DNA of 24,200 bases from an uncultured Collinsella sp. (lineage in GTDB: Bacteria; Actinomycetota; Coriobacteriia; Coriobacteriales; Coriobacteriaceae): NCBI GenBank assembly GCA_900554465.1, contig USHF01000004.1, positions 1 through 24,200 on the forward strand, read 5' to 3'. The translations under genes and the position numbers were made by a program. This document shows, piece after piece, positions 1 to 7,981 of this stretch (positions are counted from its first letter, which is position 1; each line of letters starts with the position of its first letter). The notes beneath the pieces are model-generated. The model did no database searches. It was not told the origin of the DNA and saw only the letters and a program-made list of their open reading frames with translations.

Positions 1-48
1 CGAGATCTGCGCATGTCTCGTGGGCTCGGAGATGTGTATAAGAGACAG
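1..48. other. Unremoved Illumina Nextera i7 adapter (artifact)
   Basis: Bases 1-6 (CGAGAT) match the 3' end of the P7 primer, 7-14 (CTGCGCAT) are an 8-base index, and 15-48 match the Nextera read-2 transposase adapter, with the 19-bp Tn5 mosaic end at 30-48. The genomic sequence therefore begins at 49. This is library-construction sequence left at a contig end, not a natural transposon end. Confidence 0.98.
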
Positions 49-84
49 ATATGGGGTCTGATATTTTCTACCAGCTAGTTCCTC

Positions 85-2826
85 TTACTCGTCGAGGAGA
101 TCTTCTGGCATGTCGTTGCCGTCGCCAAGGTCGACTGGGGCCTCTTCGGCGTCGGCTGCGGCCTCGGCACCTTCGCCTTCGGGCTTCTCTTTGGCGGCCG
201 TCATGCGCGCTACGGCGCAGATGCGGTCGTTGTCGTCGACGGCCATCATCTTGACGCCCTGGGTGGCGCGGCCGGTTTGGCTGATCTCGTCGGTCTTGAC
301 GCGAATGACCGTCGCGCCCTCCGTCACGATGAACAGCTCATGCTGCGGGCCCACCGTCTTCATGGCGGCGAGGTTGCCCTTGCGCTCGGTCATCTGGATG
401 GTGTAGACACCCTGACCGCCGCGGTTCTGCTCCGGGTAATCCGAGACCGGCGTGCGTTTGCCGTAACCGCGCTCGGTAATGACAAACAGGTCGCCGTTAC
501 CGTTGGTAATCTCCATACCAAGAACGCTCACGCCTTCCTTCATGCCAATGCCGCGGACACCGCTGGTATCGCGACCAGTGGCGCGCACCTGGTCCTCGGG
601 GAACATAATCGCCTTGCCCGCGGTGGTTGCCATGATGATCTTGTCACCCTCGCGCACGCGACGCACAGCGAGCAGCGCGTCGTCGTCCCTCAGGTTGATG
701 GCGATCAGGCCGTCGCGGCGGCTACGGTCGTAGGCGCTCATCACGGTCTTCTTGACCATGCCACTCTTGGTGGCAAACATCAGGTACTCGTCGGCGGGGA
801 ACTCGCGGCAGCTGATGACGCTCGCGATCTTCTCGCCCTCCTCGAAAGGCAGCAGGTTGACGATCGCGGTGCCGCGCGCCTGGCGCGTGCCAACCGGCAG
901 CTCGTGCACCTTCAGGCGATAGACCTTGCCCTTGCTCGAGAAGAACAGCACGTACTCGTGTGTGGATGCGATAAACATCTCGTCGATAACGTCGTCCTCT
1001 TTAAGGTTGACGCCCGACACGCCCTTGCCGCCACGCTTTTGGGCGCGATAGGCGGCCACCGGGATGCGCTTGACGTAGCCGGTGTGGGTGATGGTCACGA
1101 CCATGTCCTCGTCGGCAATCAGATCTTCGACGTCCAGGCCCTTCTCGACATGGCTGATCTCGGTGCGGCGCTTGTCGCCGAACTTCTTGGAAATCTCGCG
1201 CATCTCTTCCTTGATGACGCCCAGGATTTTCTCCTCGTGCGCCAACAGGTCCTCGTAGTAGGCGATGGCGCGGCGCAAGCCGTCCAGCTCTTCCTGAATC
1301 TTGTCACGCTCCAGGCCGGTCAGGCGGCGCAGCTTCATCTCGAGGATGGCCGTGGTCTGCTCGGGCGTAAAGCCAAAACGCTCGATCAGGCGGCTGCTGG
1401 CCTCAGAGTCGGTCTGCGAGGAGCGGATGATGCTGATGACCTCGTCGATATGGTCGAGAGCCATCAGGTAGCCCTCGAGGATATGGGCACGCGCCTGTGC
1501 CTTCTTGAGGTCAAAGCGGGTGCGGCGGGTGACGACGTCGACCTGGTGGTCGATGTAGTGCTGCAGCATCTCGCGCAGGCTCAGGCATTTGGGAACGCCG
1601 TTGACAAGCGCCAGGTTGTTGGCACCAAAGGTCGTCTGCAGCGAGGTGTACTTGTACAGGTTGTTGAGCACGACCTGCGGGATGACGCCCTTCTTGAGCT
1701 CGATGACCAGACGGATACCCTTCTGGTTGGACTCATCGCGCATATCCGAGATACCCTCGATGCGCTTGTCGTTGACGAGCTGGGCGATCTTCTCCTGCAG
1801 GGTGCCCTTGTTGACCATGTAGGGAATCTCGGTAAAGACCAGGCGGCTGCGGCCGGTCTTGGTGGATTCCACATGAGCCTTGGCGCGCACGGTAATGGAG
1901 CCGCGGCCGGTCTCGTAGCTCTGCCTAATGCCGGCGCTACCCATGATGATGGCACCAGTGGGGAAGTCCGGACCGGGCATGATCTGCATGAGCTCGTCGA
2001 CGGTGGCGTCGGGGTTGTCGATCAGGTAGCAGGTGGCCTCGATCGCCTCGGTGAGGTTATGCGGGGCGATATTGGTGGCCATGCCGACGGCGATGCCCTG
2101 GCTGCCGTTGACCAGCAGGTTGGGGAAGCGTGCAGGCAGTGCCACGGGCTCGGCGAGCGATTCGTCGTAGTTGGGCTGCCAGTCGACGGTGTCCTTCTGC
2201 AAGTCACGCAGGAGCTCCATGGCGGGCTTTGCCAGGCGGCTCTCGGTGTAACGCATGGCGGCGGCGCCGTCGCCGTCGATGTTGCCGAAGTTGCCGTGAC
2301 CGTCGATGAGCGGCGTGCGCATGGAGAACCACTGTGCCAGGCGGACCATGGCCTCATAGACCGCGAAGTCGCCGTGCGGATGGTACTTACCGATAACTTC
2401 GCCGACCGTCCAGGCCGACTTCTTGTGCGGACGGTTGGGGTAGATGCCGCTCTCGTTCATTGCATACAGGATGCGACGGTGCACCGGCTTTAAGCCATCG
2501 CGCACGTCCGGCAGGGCGCGCGCCGTGATGACCGACATCGAGTACTCGATGAACGACTGCTTCATCTCACGGCCGAACTCCGAAATCTGGAGCTGACCAC
2601 CGTTGATATCCTCTCCGGCCGAGGCACCACGGTCGACTTCGCCAAAGCTCTCCTCGAGCTCGCCGTCGTCGTCTTCTTCCTCATCATCATCGGCATCGGG
2701 GTTATAGGCGTCCGGGTCGCCATCCTCGCCCTGCTCAGCACGGGCAAGCAGGCGCTTCAGATCGTCGGGCATGCCGGCGTCGCCGGCCTCGTCCATACCC
2801 TCGTTGTTGTTGATATCGTCTGCCAC
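85..2826 (-). CDS. gyrA: DNA gyrase subunit A
   Basis: This is the breakage-reunion subunit of type IIA topoisomerase; with GyrB it introduces negative supercoils using ATP. The 913-aa product carries the GyrA core from about residue 85, the catalytic Tyr193 in the AMRYTE motif, and a C-terminal beta-pinwheel with a GyrA box (QKRGGKG, residues 596-602). The C-terminal tail is acidic. Two features are odd. Residues 1-80 form an acidic extension (Asp/Glu run near 46-54) ahead of the usual start of the family. The residue equivalent to E. coli Ser83 is Phe154 (codon TTC, bases 2365-2367), while the position equivalent to Asp87 is Glu158, as is common in Gram-positives. The start is GTG at 2826, preceded by a strong AGGAGG. 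It lies 11 bp after gyrB, so the two are almost certainly co-transcribed and translated in equal amounts. Only 36 genomic bases follow the stop before the adapter. Confidence 0.98.
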   Translation of the reverse strand: MADDINNNEGMDEAGDAGMPDDLKRLLARAEQGEDGDPDAYNPDADDDEEEDDDGELEESFGEVDRGASAGEDINGGQLQISEFGREMKQSFIEYSMSVITARALPDVRDGLKPVHRRILYAMNESGIYPNRPHKKSAWTVGEVIGKYHPHGDFAVYEAMVRLAQWFSMRTPLIDGHGNFGNIDGDGAAAMRYTESRLAKPAMELLRDLQKDTVDWQPNYDESLAEPVALPARFPNLLVNGSQGIAVGMATNIAPHNLTEAIEATCYLIDNPDATVDELMQIMPGPDFPTGAIIMGSAGIRQSYETGRGSITVRAKAHVESTKTGRSRLVFTEIPYMVNKGTLQEKIAQLVNDKRIEGISDMRDESNQKGIRLVIELKKGVIPQVVLNNLYKYTSLQTTFGANNLALVNGVPKCLSLREMLQHYIDHQVDVVTRRTRFDLKKAQARAHILEGYLMALDHIDEVISIIRSSQTDSEASSRLIERFGFTPEQTTAILEMKLRRLTGLERDKIQEELDGLRRAIAYYEDLLAHEEKILGVIKEEMREISKKFGDKRRTEISHVEKGLDVEDLIADEDMVVTITHTGYVKRIPVAAYRAQKRGGKGVSGVNLKEDDVIDEMFIASTHEYVLFFSSKGKVYRLKVHELPVGTRQARGTAIVNLLPFEEGEKIASVISCREFPADEYLMFATKSGMVKKTVMSAYDRSRRDGLIAINLRDDDALLAVRRVREGDKIIMATTAGKAIMFPEDQVRATGRDTSGVRGIGMKEGVSVLGMEITNGNGDLFVITERGYGKRTPVSDYPEQNRGGQGVYTIQMTERKGNLAAMKTVGPQHELFIVTEGATVIRVKTDEISQTGRATQGVKMMAVDDNDRICAVARMTAAKEKPEGEGAEAAADAEEAPVDLGDGNDMPEDLLDE

Positions 2827-2837
2827 GTTACCTCCTC

Positions 2838-4868
2838 TTAAGCGTCAAGGAATCGTGCATCATGTGCGTGTTTTTCGATGTACTCGCGGCGATAGCCCAC
2901 TTCGGAACCCATCAGTTCGCGCACGGCGCGGTCCGCCACCACGGCGTCCTCGATCGACACGCGCTGCAGAATGCGGGTCTTGGGGTCCATCGTCGTCGAG
3001 GCAAGCTGCTTGGGGTCCATCTCGCCCAGGCCCTTATAACGCTGGACGGTGTAGCCCTTGCGCTTCTTAGTGATCTTGCCGTCCTTGGCCTTGCCGTCCT
3101 CGTCGTTGTCGTCGGGGTTCAGTCCCAGGCTCTGGATGGTGTCGCGCAGGATCTCGTCTTCGGGCTGGCGGCCGTTGGGATACACGTAGTGAATCTTGTT
3201 GCGCACCTTGATGCCAAAGATGGGCGGGCACGCGACGTAAACGTAGCCGGCATCAATCAACGGGCGCATGTACTTGTAGAAGAACGTCAGCAGCAGGATG
3301 CGGATATGCGCACCGTCGACGTCTGCATCGGTCATGATAATGATCTTGTGGTAGCGCGCCTTGGTGATATCAAAGTCGCCGCCGTCGCCGGCGCTCGTCG
3401 TGACGCCGCAGCCGATCGCAGTGATGAGTGACTGGATGGTGTCGCTCGAGAACGCACGATGATCGCCCACGCGCTCGACGTTCAAAATCTTGCCGCGCAG
3501 GGGTAGGATCGCCTGGATGTCTCGGCGACGGCCGTCCTTGGCCGAGCCGCCTGCCGAGTCGCCCTCTACGATAAAGAGCTCAGTCAACTCGGCGTCGCGC
3601 ACCGAACAGTCGGCGAGCTTGCCGGGCAGCGACGCCGTCTCGAGCAGGCTCTTGCGGCGGGTCGCCTCGCGCGCCTTACGGGCGGCGTTGCGCGCCTTGC
3701 AGGCCTGTTGGGCCTTCTTGACGATCTCGCGAGCGGGCTTGGGATGCTCCTCGAGGTAATCGGCAAGCCCGTCGGTCACGATCTTGAGCGTAAGCGCGCG
3801 CATATAGGAGCTGCCGAGCTTGGCCTTGGTCTGGCCCTCAAACTGCGGATCGGGCAGCTTGACCGAGATAACAGCCGATAGGCCCTCGCGAACATCGTCG
3901 CCGGTCAGGTTGGCGTCTTTTTCCTTGAGCAGGTTCTGCTTGCGAGCGTAATCGTTAATCACGCGGGTGAGTGCGGTACGGAAGCCCTCGAGGTGCATGC
4001 CGCCCTCGGGGGTGTAGATGTCGTTGGCAAACGACATGACGTTCTCACCGTAGCCGCTATTCCACTGCAAGGACACCTCGACCTCGCCCATCTTGGTCAC
4101 GGGCGCATCCGGATCCGATTTGCCCTCAATATAAATGGGCTCCTTAAAGGCCTCGGGGACATCCTTGCCCTCGTTGAGGAACTTGACGAAGTCGATGATG
4201 CCGCCCGCATAGCAAAACTCCTCCACATGGGGAGTCGCCTCGCGCTCGTCGGTCAGCACGATCTTGAGGTTCTTGTTGAGGAATGCCGTCTCCTGCAGAC
4301 GGTTGTGCAGCGTGTCGAAATCGTAGATGCAGGTCTCGAAGATCTCGTCGTCGGGCCAGAAGGTGACAGTGGTACCCGTCGTCTCCGAAGTGCCCACGAC
4401 CTCCATCTTCTTGACGGTCTTGCCGCGCGAAAACTCCATCTCGTAGATGTTGCCATCGCGGCATACCTGTACGACCACACGCTTGGACAGGGCGTTGACG
4501 ACGGAGATGCCCACGCCGTGCAGGCCGCCCGAGACCTTGTAGGCCGAGTTATCGAACTTACCGCCGGCGTGCAGGATCGTCATAACGACCTCGAGCGTCG
4601 GGATCTTTTTGATGGGATGCTCGTCGACGGGGATGCCTCGCCCGTTGTCGACGACCGTGATGGAGTTGTCGGCGTGGACCGTCACGTGAATCTCGGTGCA
4701 GAAACCGGCCATGGCCTCGTCAACGGAGTTGTCAACGATCTCCCACACCAGGTGATGCAGGCCGCTGGCGCTCGTCGAGCCGATATACATGCCCGGGCGC
4801 TTACGAACGGCCTCGAGACCTTCGAGAATCTTAATCTCGCCGCCATCGTAATCGTTTTCGTTTGCCAC
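2838..4868 (-). CDS. gyrB: DNA gyrase subunit B
   Basis: This is the ATPase/TOPRIM subunit of gyrase. The 676-aa protein shows the GHKL fold motifs (Glu43 and Asn47 region, DNGRGIP at 74-80, GGLHGVG at 114-120), then the transducer domain, then TOPRIM motifs EGDSAGG (435-441) and the acidic triad in TDADVDGAH (Asp514, Asp516, Asp518). A Lys/Asp-rich insert at about 584-605 sits in the TOPRIM region. The quinolone-determining segments of GyrB (EGDSAGGSA, ILPLRGKILNVE) look normal. The start is GTG at 4868 with an AAGGAGG site just upstream. The gene is separated from the dciA gene by a strong terminator, so gyrB-gyrA probably has its own promoter in the short 4869-4917 interval, but I see no convincing -35/-10 pair there. 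Confidence 0.98.
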   Translation of the reverse strand: MANENDYDGGEIKILEGLEAVRKRPGMYIGSTSASGLHHLVWEIVDNSVDEAMAGFCTEIHVTVHADNSITVVDNGRGIPVDEHPIKKIPTLEVVMTILHAGGKFDNSAYKVSGGLHGVGISVVNALSKRVVVQVCRDGNIYEMEFSRGKTVKKMEVVGTSETTGTTVTFWPDDEIFETCIYDFDTLHNRLQETAFLNKNLKIVLTDEREATPHVEEFCYAGGIIDFVKFLNEGKDVPEAFKEPIYIEGKSDPDAPVTKMGEVEVSLQWNSGYGENVMSFANDIYTPEGGMHLEGFRTALTRVINDYARKQNLLKEKDANLTGDDVREGLSAVISVKLPDPQFEGQTKAKLGSSYMRALTLKIVTDGLADYLEEHPKPAREIVKKAQQACKARNAARKAREATRRKSLLETASLPGKLADCSVRDAELTELFIVEGDSAGGSAKDGRRRDIQAILPLRGKILNVERVGDHRAFSSDTIQSLITAIGCGVTTSAGDGGDFDITKARYHKIIIMTDADVDGAHIRILLLTFFYKYMRPLIDAGYVYVACPPIFGIKVRNKIHYVYPNGRQPEDEILRDTIQSLGLNPDDNDEDGKAKDGKITKKRKGYTVQRYKGLGEMDPKQLASTTMDPKTRILQRVSIEDAVVADRAVRELMGSEVGYRREYIEKHAHDARFLDA

Positions 4869-4917
4869 ACGTCCTCCTTCAGCTAAGAAAATGTGTACAG
4901 CCTTACTAGTTTATCGT

Positions 4918-4947
4918 AAAAAAATACCCTCGGGAGCGAGGGTATTT
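4918..4947 (-). terminator. Intrinsic terminator after recF-dciA (minus strand)
   Basis: A perfect 11-bp stem (4922-4932 with 4937-4947) with a four-base loop is followed, on the minus strand, by seven T residues (4918-4924, partly pairing in the stem). It lies between the dciA stop (4974) and the gyrB start (4868), so it ends transcription of the replication genes before gyrB. On the plus strand there is no T tract, so it acts in one direction only. Confidence 0.9.
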
Positions 4948-4973
4948 GGCTCTACAAGGCCACCAGATGCGAT

Positions 4974-5537
4974 TTAAGGCTCTTTCTCGCTTTGCACGCC
5001 CTTGGCCCACTCGGCACTGGCTCTCATGGCATTCTCGAGGGCCTCGCGCAGTTTTTGGTCTTCGATGGGCGCCACTTGGCGCTCGATCTCGCCGCGTTCG
5101 GCTTCGCTTAGATCGGCGTGCGGAACCGGCGGTCGCTCGGTCACGGCCGGGCGCAGGCGCTCCTTGGCAGCCGGCGGCGTGTGACCGGGCGCGGTCGTTT
5201 TGAACACCAGGCCGTCCACATGCGCGCCGGCCCGCTCCATGCGCGCCCGGATGATCTCGCGCAGCAGCGTCATCTCCTGCGTCCACGAGGGCGAATCGAG
5301 ATACACCAGCAGCTCATTGGACTCGGGCAGGTAGCGCAGGCCCGTCACGTGGCGTCCCTCGCGCGTGCCCGAGCACACCGCATTCCAGGCACGATAGACC
5401 GCGCGCGACTCCTCGGCAGCCTCCATTTGCGCGCGGCGCTCAGGTGTCGCGGCCGCCAGGATGCGCTGACGCTCGGCATCCAAAAAGCCGCCAAAGGCAA
5501 CCGTTCCGTTCTCGCGCTCGTAATTAGCACGCCTCAC
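4974..5537 (-). CDS. dciA: DciA-type helicase-loading protein (DUF721)
   Basis: The product is a 187-aa DUF721 protein. Members of this family (DciA) interact with the replicative helicase DnaB and are the ancestral loaders in many bacteria that lack DnaC/DnaI. The conserved core is at about residues 45-115 (YRAWNAVC, then a beta-strand stretch ELLVYLDSPSW and the following helix). The C-terminal part is charged and low in complexity. The start is GTG at 5537, which overlaps the end of recF by 14 nt, suggesting translational coupling. Position between recF and gyrB is the classic location of this gene in actinobacteria. The family assignment is by motif and context, not by search. Confidence 0.85.
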   Translation of the reverse strand: MRRANYERENGTVAFGGFLDAERQRILAAATPERRAQMEAAEESRAVYRAWNAVCSGTREGRHVTGLRYLPESNELLVYLDSPSWTQEMTLLREIIRARMERAGAHVDGLVFKTTAPGHTPPAAKERLRPAVTERPPVPHADLSEAERGEIERQVAPIEDQKLREALENAMRASAEWAKGVQSEKEP

Positions 5538-6630
5538 CCATGCTCACCACCTTGGCTCGTTCAAGCAGGTCATCAGTAAAGTACCCCAAGTTGGTGGTGG
5601 TTATGACCGTCTGGATGTCATCACCGATCAGCTGCAGAAAAGCGCCTCGGCGCCCGGCATCGAGCTCGCTCATCACGTCGTCCAAAAGCAGCAGTGGCGC
5701 GGTGCCCAGGATATCGCGCGCCACGGCCACTTCTGCCACCTTCCAGGCAAGCACCAGCGTTCGCTGCTGCCCTTGGCTGGCAAACGAACGGGCAGATCGA
5801 CCCGCAACGGTAAACTCAATCTCGTCGCGATGCGGACCCACAAGCGTCACGCCGCGGCGCATCTCCTCATCGGCACGCTCATCGAGGGCCGCGAGCATAT
5901 GCTCGTACGCCCAGCCCTTAAGTTCCTCGCGCCCCTCGGTTTGAGGCAAATCCCCCAGTGTGGACACATAGGACACGCCTGCGTCCTCACCGGACGCCAC
6001 CTGCCCATACGCGGCGCGCACATGGCCCGCCAGTCGGTCGAGCAGGGCCAAACGATGCACGAGCAGGGCGGACCCGGCGCGAGCGATGGAGTCATTCCAT
6101 GCGCCGAGCATCTCGCGGCAGCACCAGGACTCCTTGAGCAGGGCGTTGCGCTGCGTCACGCAACGCCCGTAGGTGCTCGCCAGGTCGGCGTAACGGGCGC
6201 TCAGTTGCACGCCAAAGTCGTCGAGGGCGGCCCGACGCACGCTGGCACCGCGTTTGACCATATCCAGATGATCGGGGCAAAAAAGCACGCTCGGCAAAAC
6301 CCCGCGCACGCCGGCGGCCGAACATCTCTTGCCGTTACGGCTAAACGAGCGCTTGCCGTCCTCAACGCCCAGCCCCATATCGAGCACGCGGCCATCGCCC
6401 TCGAGTCTCAACTCGAGCCTGCACGAGCCCGTGCCGTCGTGCACGAGCTCGGTAGCGGTGGGATGCCTAAACGAGGCGCCGCTCGTCAAAAGCTGCAGCG
6501 CCTCTATAAGGTTGGTCTTTCCCGCCGCGTTGGGTCCCGCAAGCACCGTCACGCCTTCGTCCAGGTCAAGACGGTAGCTATCGAAACTGCGGTAGCGCGC
6601 GACGGAAAGGTTGCGGGCAAACATGGTCAT
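5524..6630 (-). CDS. recF: DNA replication and repair protein RecF
   Basis: RecF is an SMC-like ABC ATPase that helps load RecA at single-strand gaps through RecO and RecR. The 368-aa protein has a Walker A motif GPNAAGKTN (32-40), an ABC signature region containing SQGQQR, and a Walker B/D-loop segment LLLLDDVMSELD ending near residue 324. Length is normal for the family. The start chosen is ATG at 6630; a second in-frame ATG follows at 6624 and cannot be excluded, since neither has a strong ribosome binding site. It begins 9 bp after dnaN and overlaps dciA, consistent with one dnaA-dnaN-recF-dciA transcript. Confidence 0.97.
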   Translation of the reverse strand: MTMFARNLSVARYRSFDSYRLDLDEGVTVLAGPNAAGKTNLIEALQLLTSGASFRHPTATELVHDGTGSCRLELRLEGDGRVLDMGLGVEDGKRSFSRNGKRCSAAGVRGVLPSVLFCPDHLDMVKRGASVRRAALDDFGVQLSARYADLASTYGRCVTQRNALLKESWCCREMLGAWNDSIARAGSALLVHRLALLDRLAGHVRAAYGQVASGEDAGVSYVSTLGDLPQTEGREELKGWAYEHMLAALDERADEEMRRGVTLVGPHRDEIEFTVAGRSARSFASQGQQRTLVLAWKVAEVAVARDILGTAPLLLLDDVMSELDAGRRGAFLQLIGDDIQTVITTTNLGYFTDDLLERAKVVSMGEAC

Positions 6631-6639
6631 GGCGCAGCG

Positions 6640-7743
6640 CTAGATGCGAACCGGCATGACCAGGTACAGATAGTTGATCTTGTCGTAGGACTTAAAGATA
6701 CCCGCCTGCGAGTAGCTCTTGAGCTCCAGCGTGATCTCCTTCTCCTTGGATAGGGCATTGAGGCAGCCAAAGATGTAGTGGTAGTTAAAGGCGATGGTGC
6801 CCGACTCGCCCTCGGCCTCGACATCGATTGTCTCCTGCGCCAGATCCTGGTCATTGGAGATGGAGGACAGGCCCATCTGGCCGTTCTCGACATCGATCTC
6901 GAACTTGACTGCGGGGTTCGCGCTCGCGATGACCGCCACGCGCTTGAGGGCGGCATTAAAAGCCGCCACGTCGATCTTGACGCTCGTCACGCACGAATCG
7001 GGGATGAGCTGCTTGTAGTTGGGGTACACGCCCTCGATACGGCGCGACACGTAGGTGGTGTTGCCGGCCTCAAAGACAACCTGGGTGTCCGCGGCGCCGA
7101 TCATGATGGTCGCCTGGCTGGCCATGATGCTCAGGGCGTCGTTGAAGGCGTCGGCCGGAACGTTGAGCTCAAAGGACCCCTCGAGCGTCGAGGTCTCGAC
7201 CTGGGTGTCGCATACAGCCAGACGGAAGGAGTCGGTTGCCACCAGGCGCACGGTGTTGTTCTCGACCTTCATGTGCACGCCGCCCAGGATGGGGCGGGCC
7301 TTATCGGTCGAAGTGACGCGCCACACGCGGCCGACCATCTCGGACAGGATATCGGTCGGGAGCTCCACCGCACTTTCGATGGCATAGGCGGGGAACTCGG
7401 GGAAATCGTTGGCGTCGAGCGTGTTGAGGCGGAAGGAGCTCTTCTCGCATCCGATCAGCACCTGACGCTCCGAGAGCTCAAAGGTAACCGGGGCGTCGGG
7501 AAGGGTCTTCGTAATGTTCGAGAGCATCTTGCAGGGAATCACCATCTCGCCCTCTTCTTCGACATGCGCGGCAATGCGATGACGAATCGAGATGGTGTAG
7601 TTAGAGGTTTGGAATTCCAAGATGCCGTCCTGCGCCTTAACGAGCACGCCCGACAGGATGGGAAGGGTAGATGCCGAAGCGACGCCTTTCATAACGACGC
7701 CGATGGCTTGCGTGAGCGAGCTTTGGCTGACGGTGAACTTCAT
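6640..7743 (-). CDS. dnaN: DNA polymerase III subunit beta (sliding clamp)
   Basis: DnaN forms the ring-shaped clamp that tethers polymerase III and other partners to DNA. The 367-aa protein has the usual N-terminal opening (MKFTVSQSSLTQAI), a length consistent with three clamp domains, and the family's typical C-terminus (YLYLVMPVRI). The ATG at 7743 is preceded by AGAAAGG. It lies immediately downstream of the oriC candidate and is followed by recF after 9 bp. Confidence 0.98.
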   Translation of the reverse strand: MKFTVSQSSLTQAIGVVMKGVASASTLPILSGVLVKAQDGILEFQTSNYTISIRHRIAAHVEEEGEMVIPCKMLSNITKTLPDAPVTFELSERQVLIGCEKSSFRLNTLDANDFPEFPAYAIESAVELPTDILSEMVGRVWRVTSTDKARPILGGVHMKVENNTVRLVATDSFRLAVCDTQVETSTLEGSFELNVPADAFNDALSIMASQATIMIGAADTQVVFEAGNTTYVSRRIEGVYPNYKQLIPDSCVTSVKIDVAAFNAALKRVAVIASANPAVKFEIDVENGQMGLSSISNDQDLAQETIDVEAEGESGTIAFNYHYIFGCLNALSKEKEITLELKSYSQAGIFKSYDKINYLYLVMPVRI

Positions 7744-7981
7744 CTTTTAATACCTTTCTATAGATATAAATATCTTAATAATAGTAATAGCACTGACGAA
7801 ACTGTTGATTACTCCCAAAAGCGCTGGTCAACCCCAAAAAGAGAATCGACAGCGCCCTGTGCGCAACCGACCGTGTTTTCCACGTTCAAAACCTGCGGAA
7901 AACTTTTCATCGCCTTGTGGCGAGTTTTAGACATGTTATGCCCGGCGTTTCGACAAGTTTTCAACAGGTGTCTCTATTTCC
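7744..7981. other. oriC: Candidate oriC (dnaA-dnaN intergenic region)
   Basis: This 238-bp gap between dnaA and dnaN has three parts. An AT-rich stretch at about 7756-7790 could be the unwinding element. Within it, 7776-7790 reads TAATAATAGTAATAG, five trinucleotides that, read 3' to 5' from the box side, fit the DnaA-trio pattern (3'-[G/A]AT). To the right lie DnaA-box-like 9-mers: TTTTCAACA at 7958-7966 (plus), GTTTCGACA at 7947-7955 (plus), TTTTAGACA at 7925-7933 (plus), TTTTCCACG at 7876-7884 (plus), TTTTCCGCA at 7894-7902 (minus), and a weaker TAATCAACA at 7803-7811 (minus) next to the trios. The strand switch of flanking genes supports an origin here. dnaA-dnaN gaps hold oriC in Streptomyces and Mycobacterium. 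Confidence 0.85.
7776..7790 (+). promoter_or_regulatory. Putative DnaA-trio element
   Basis: Five uninterrupted trinucleotides (TAA TAA TAG TAA TAG) sit at the box-proximal edge of the AT-rich region. The known B. subtilis DnaA-trio is a 3'-[G/A]AT-5' repeat extending away from a DnaA box. Here the strand and direction agree, with boxes to the right. Function is inferred from pattern and position only. Confidence 0.6.

Noticed and set aside
30..48. Tn5 mosaic-end sequence suggesting a mobile element
   Set aside because: It is part of the adapter used in library preparation and no transposase gene is present.
277..2493. 738-codon open frame on the plus strand, antisense to gyrA
   Set aside because: It mirrors the high-GC codon pattern of gyrA, has no ribosome binding site or recognisable domain, and gyrA is certain.
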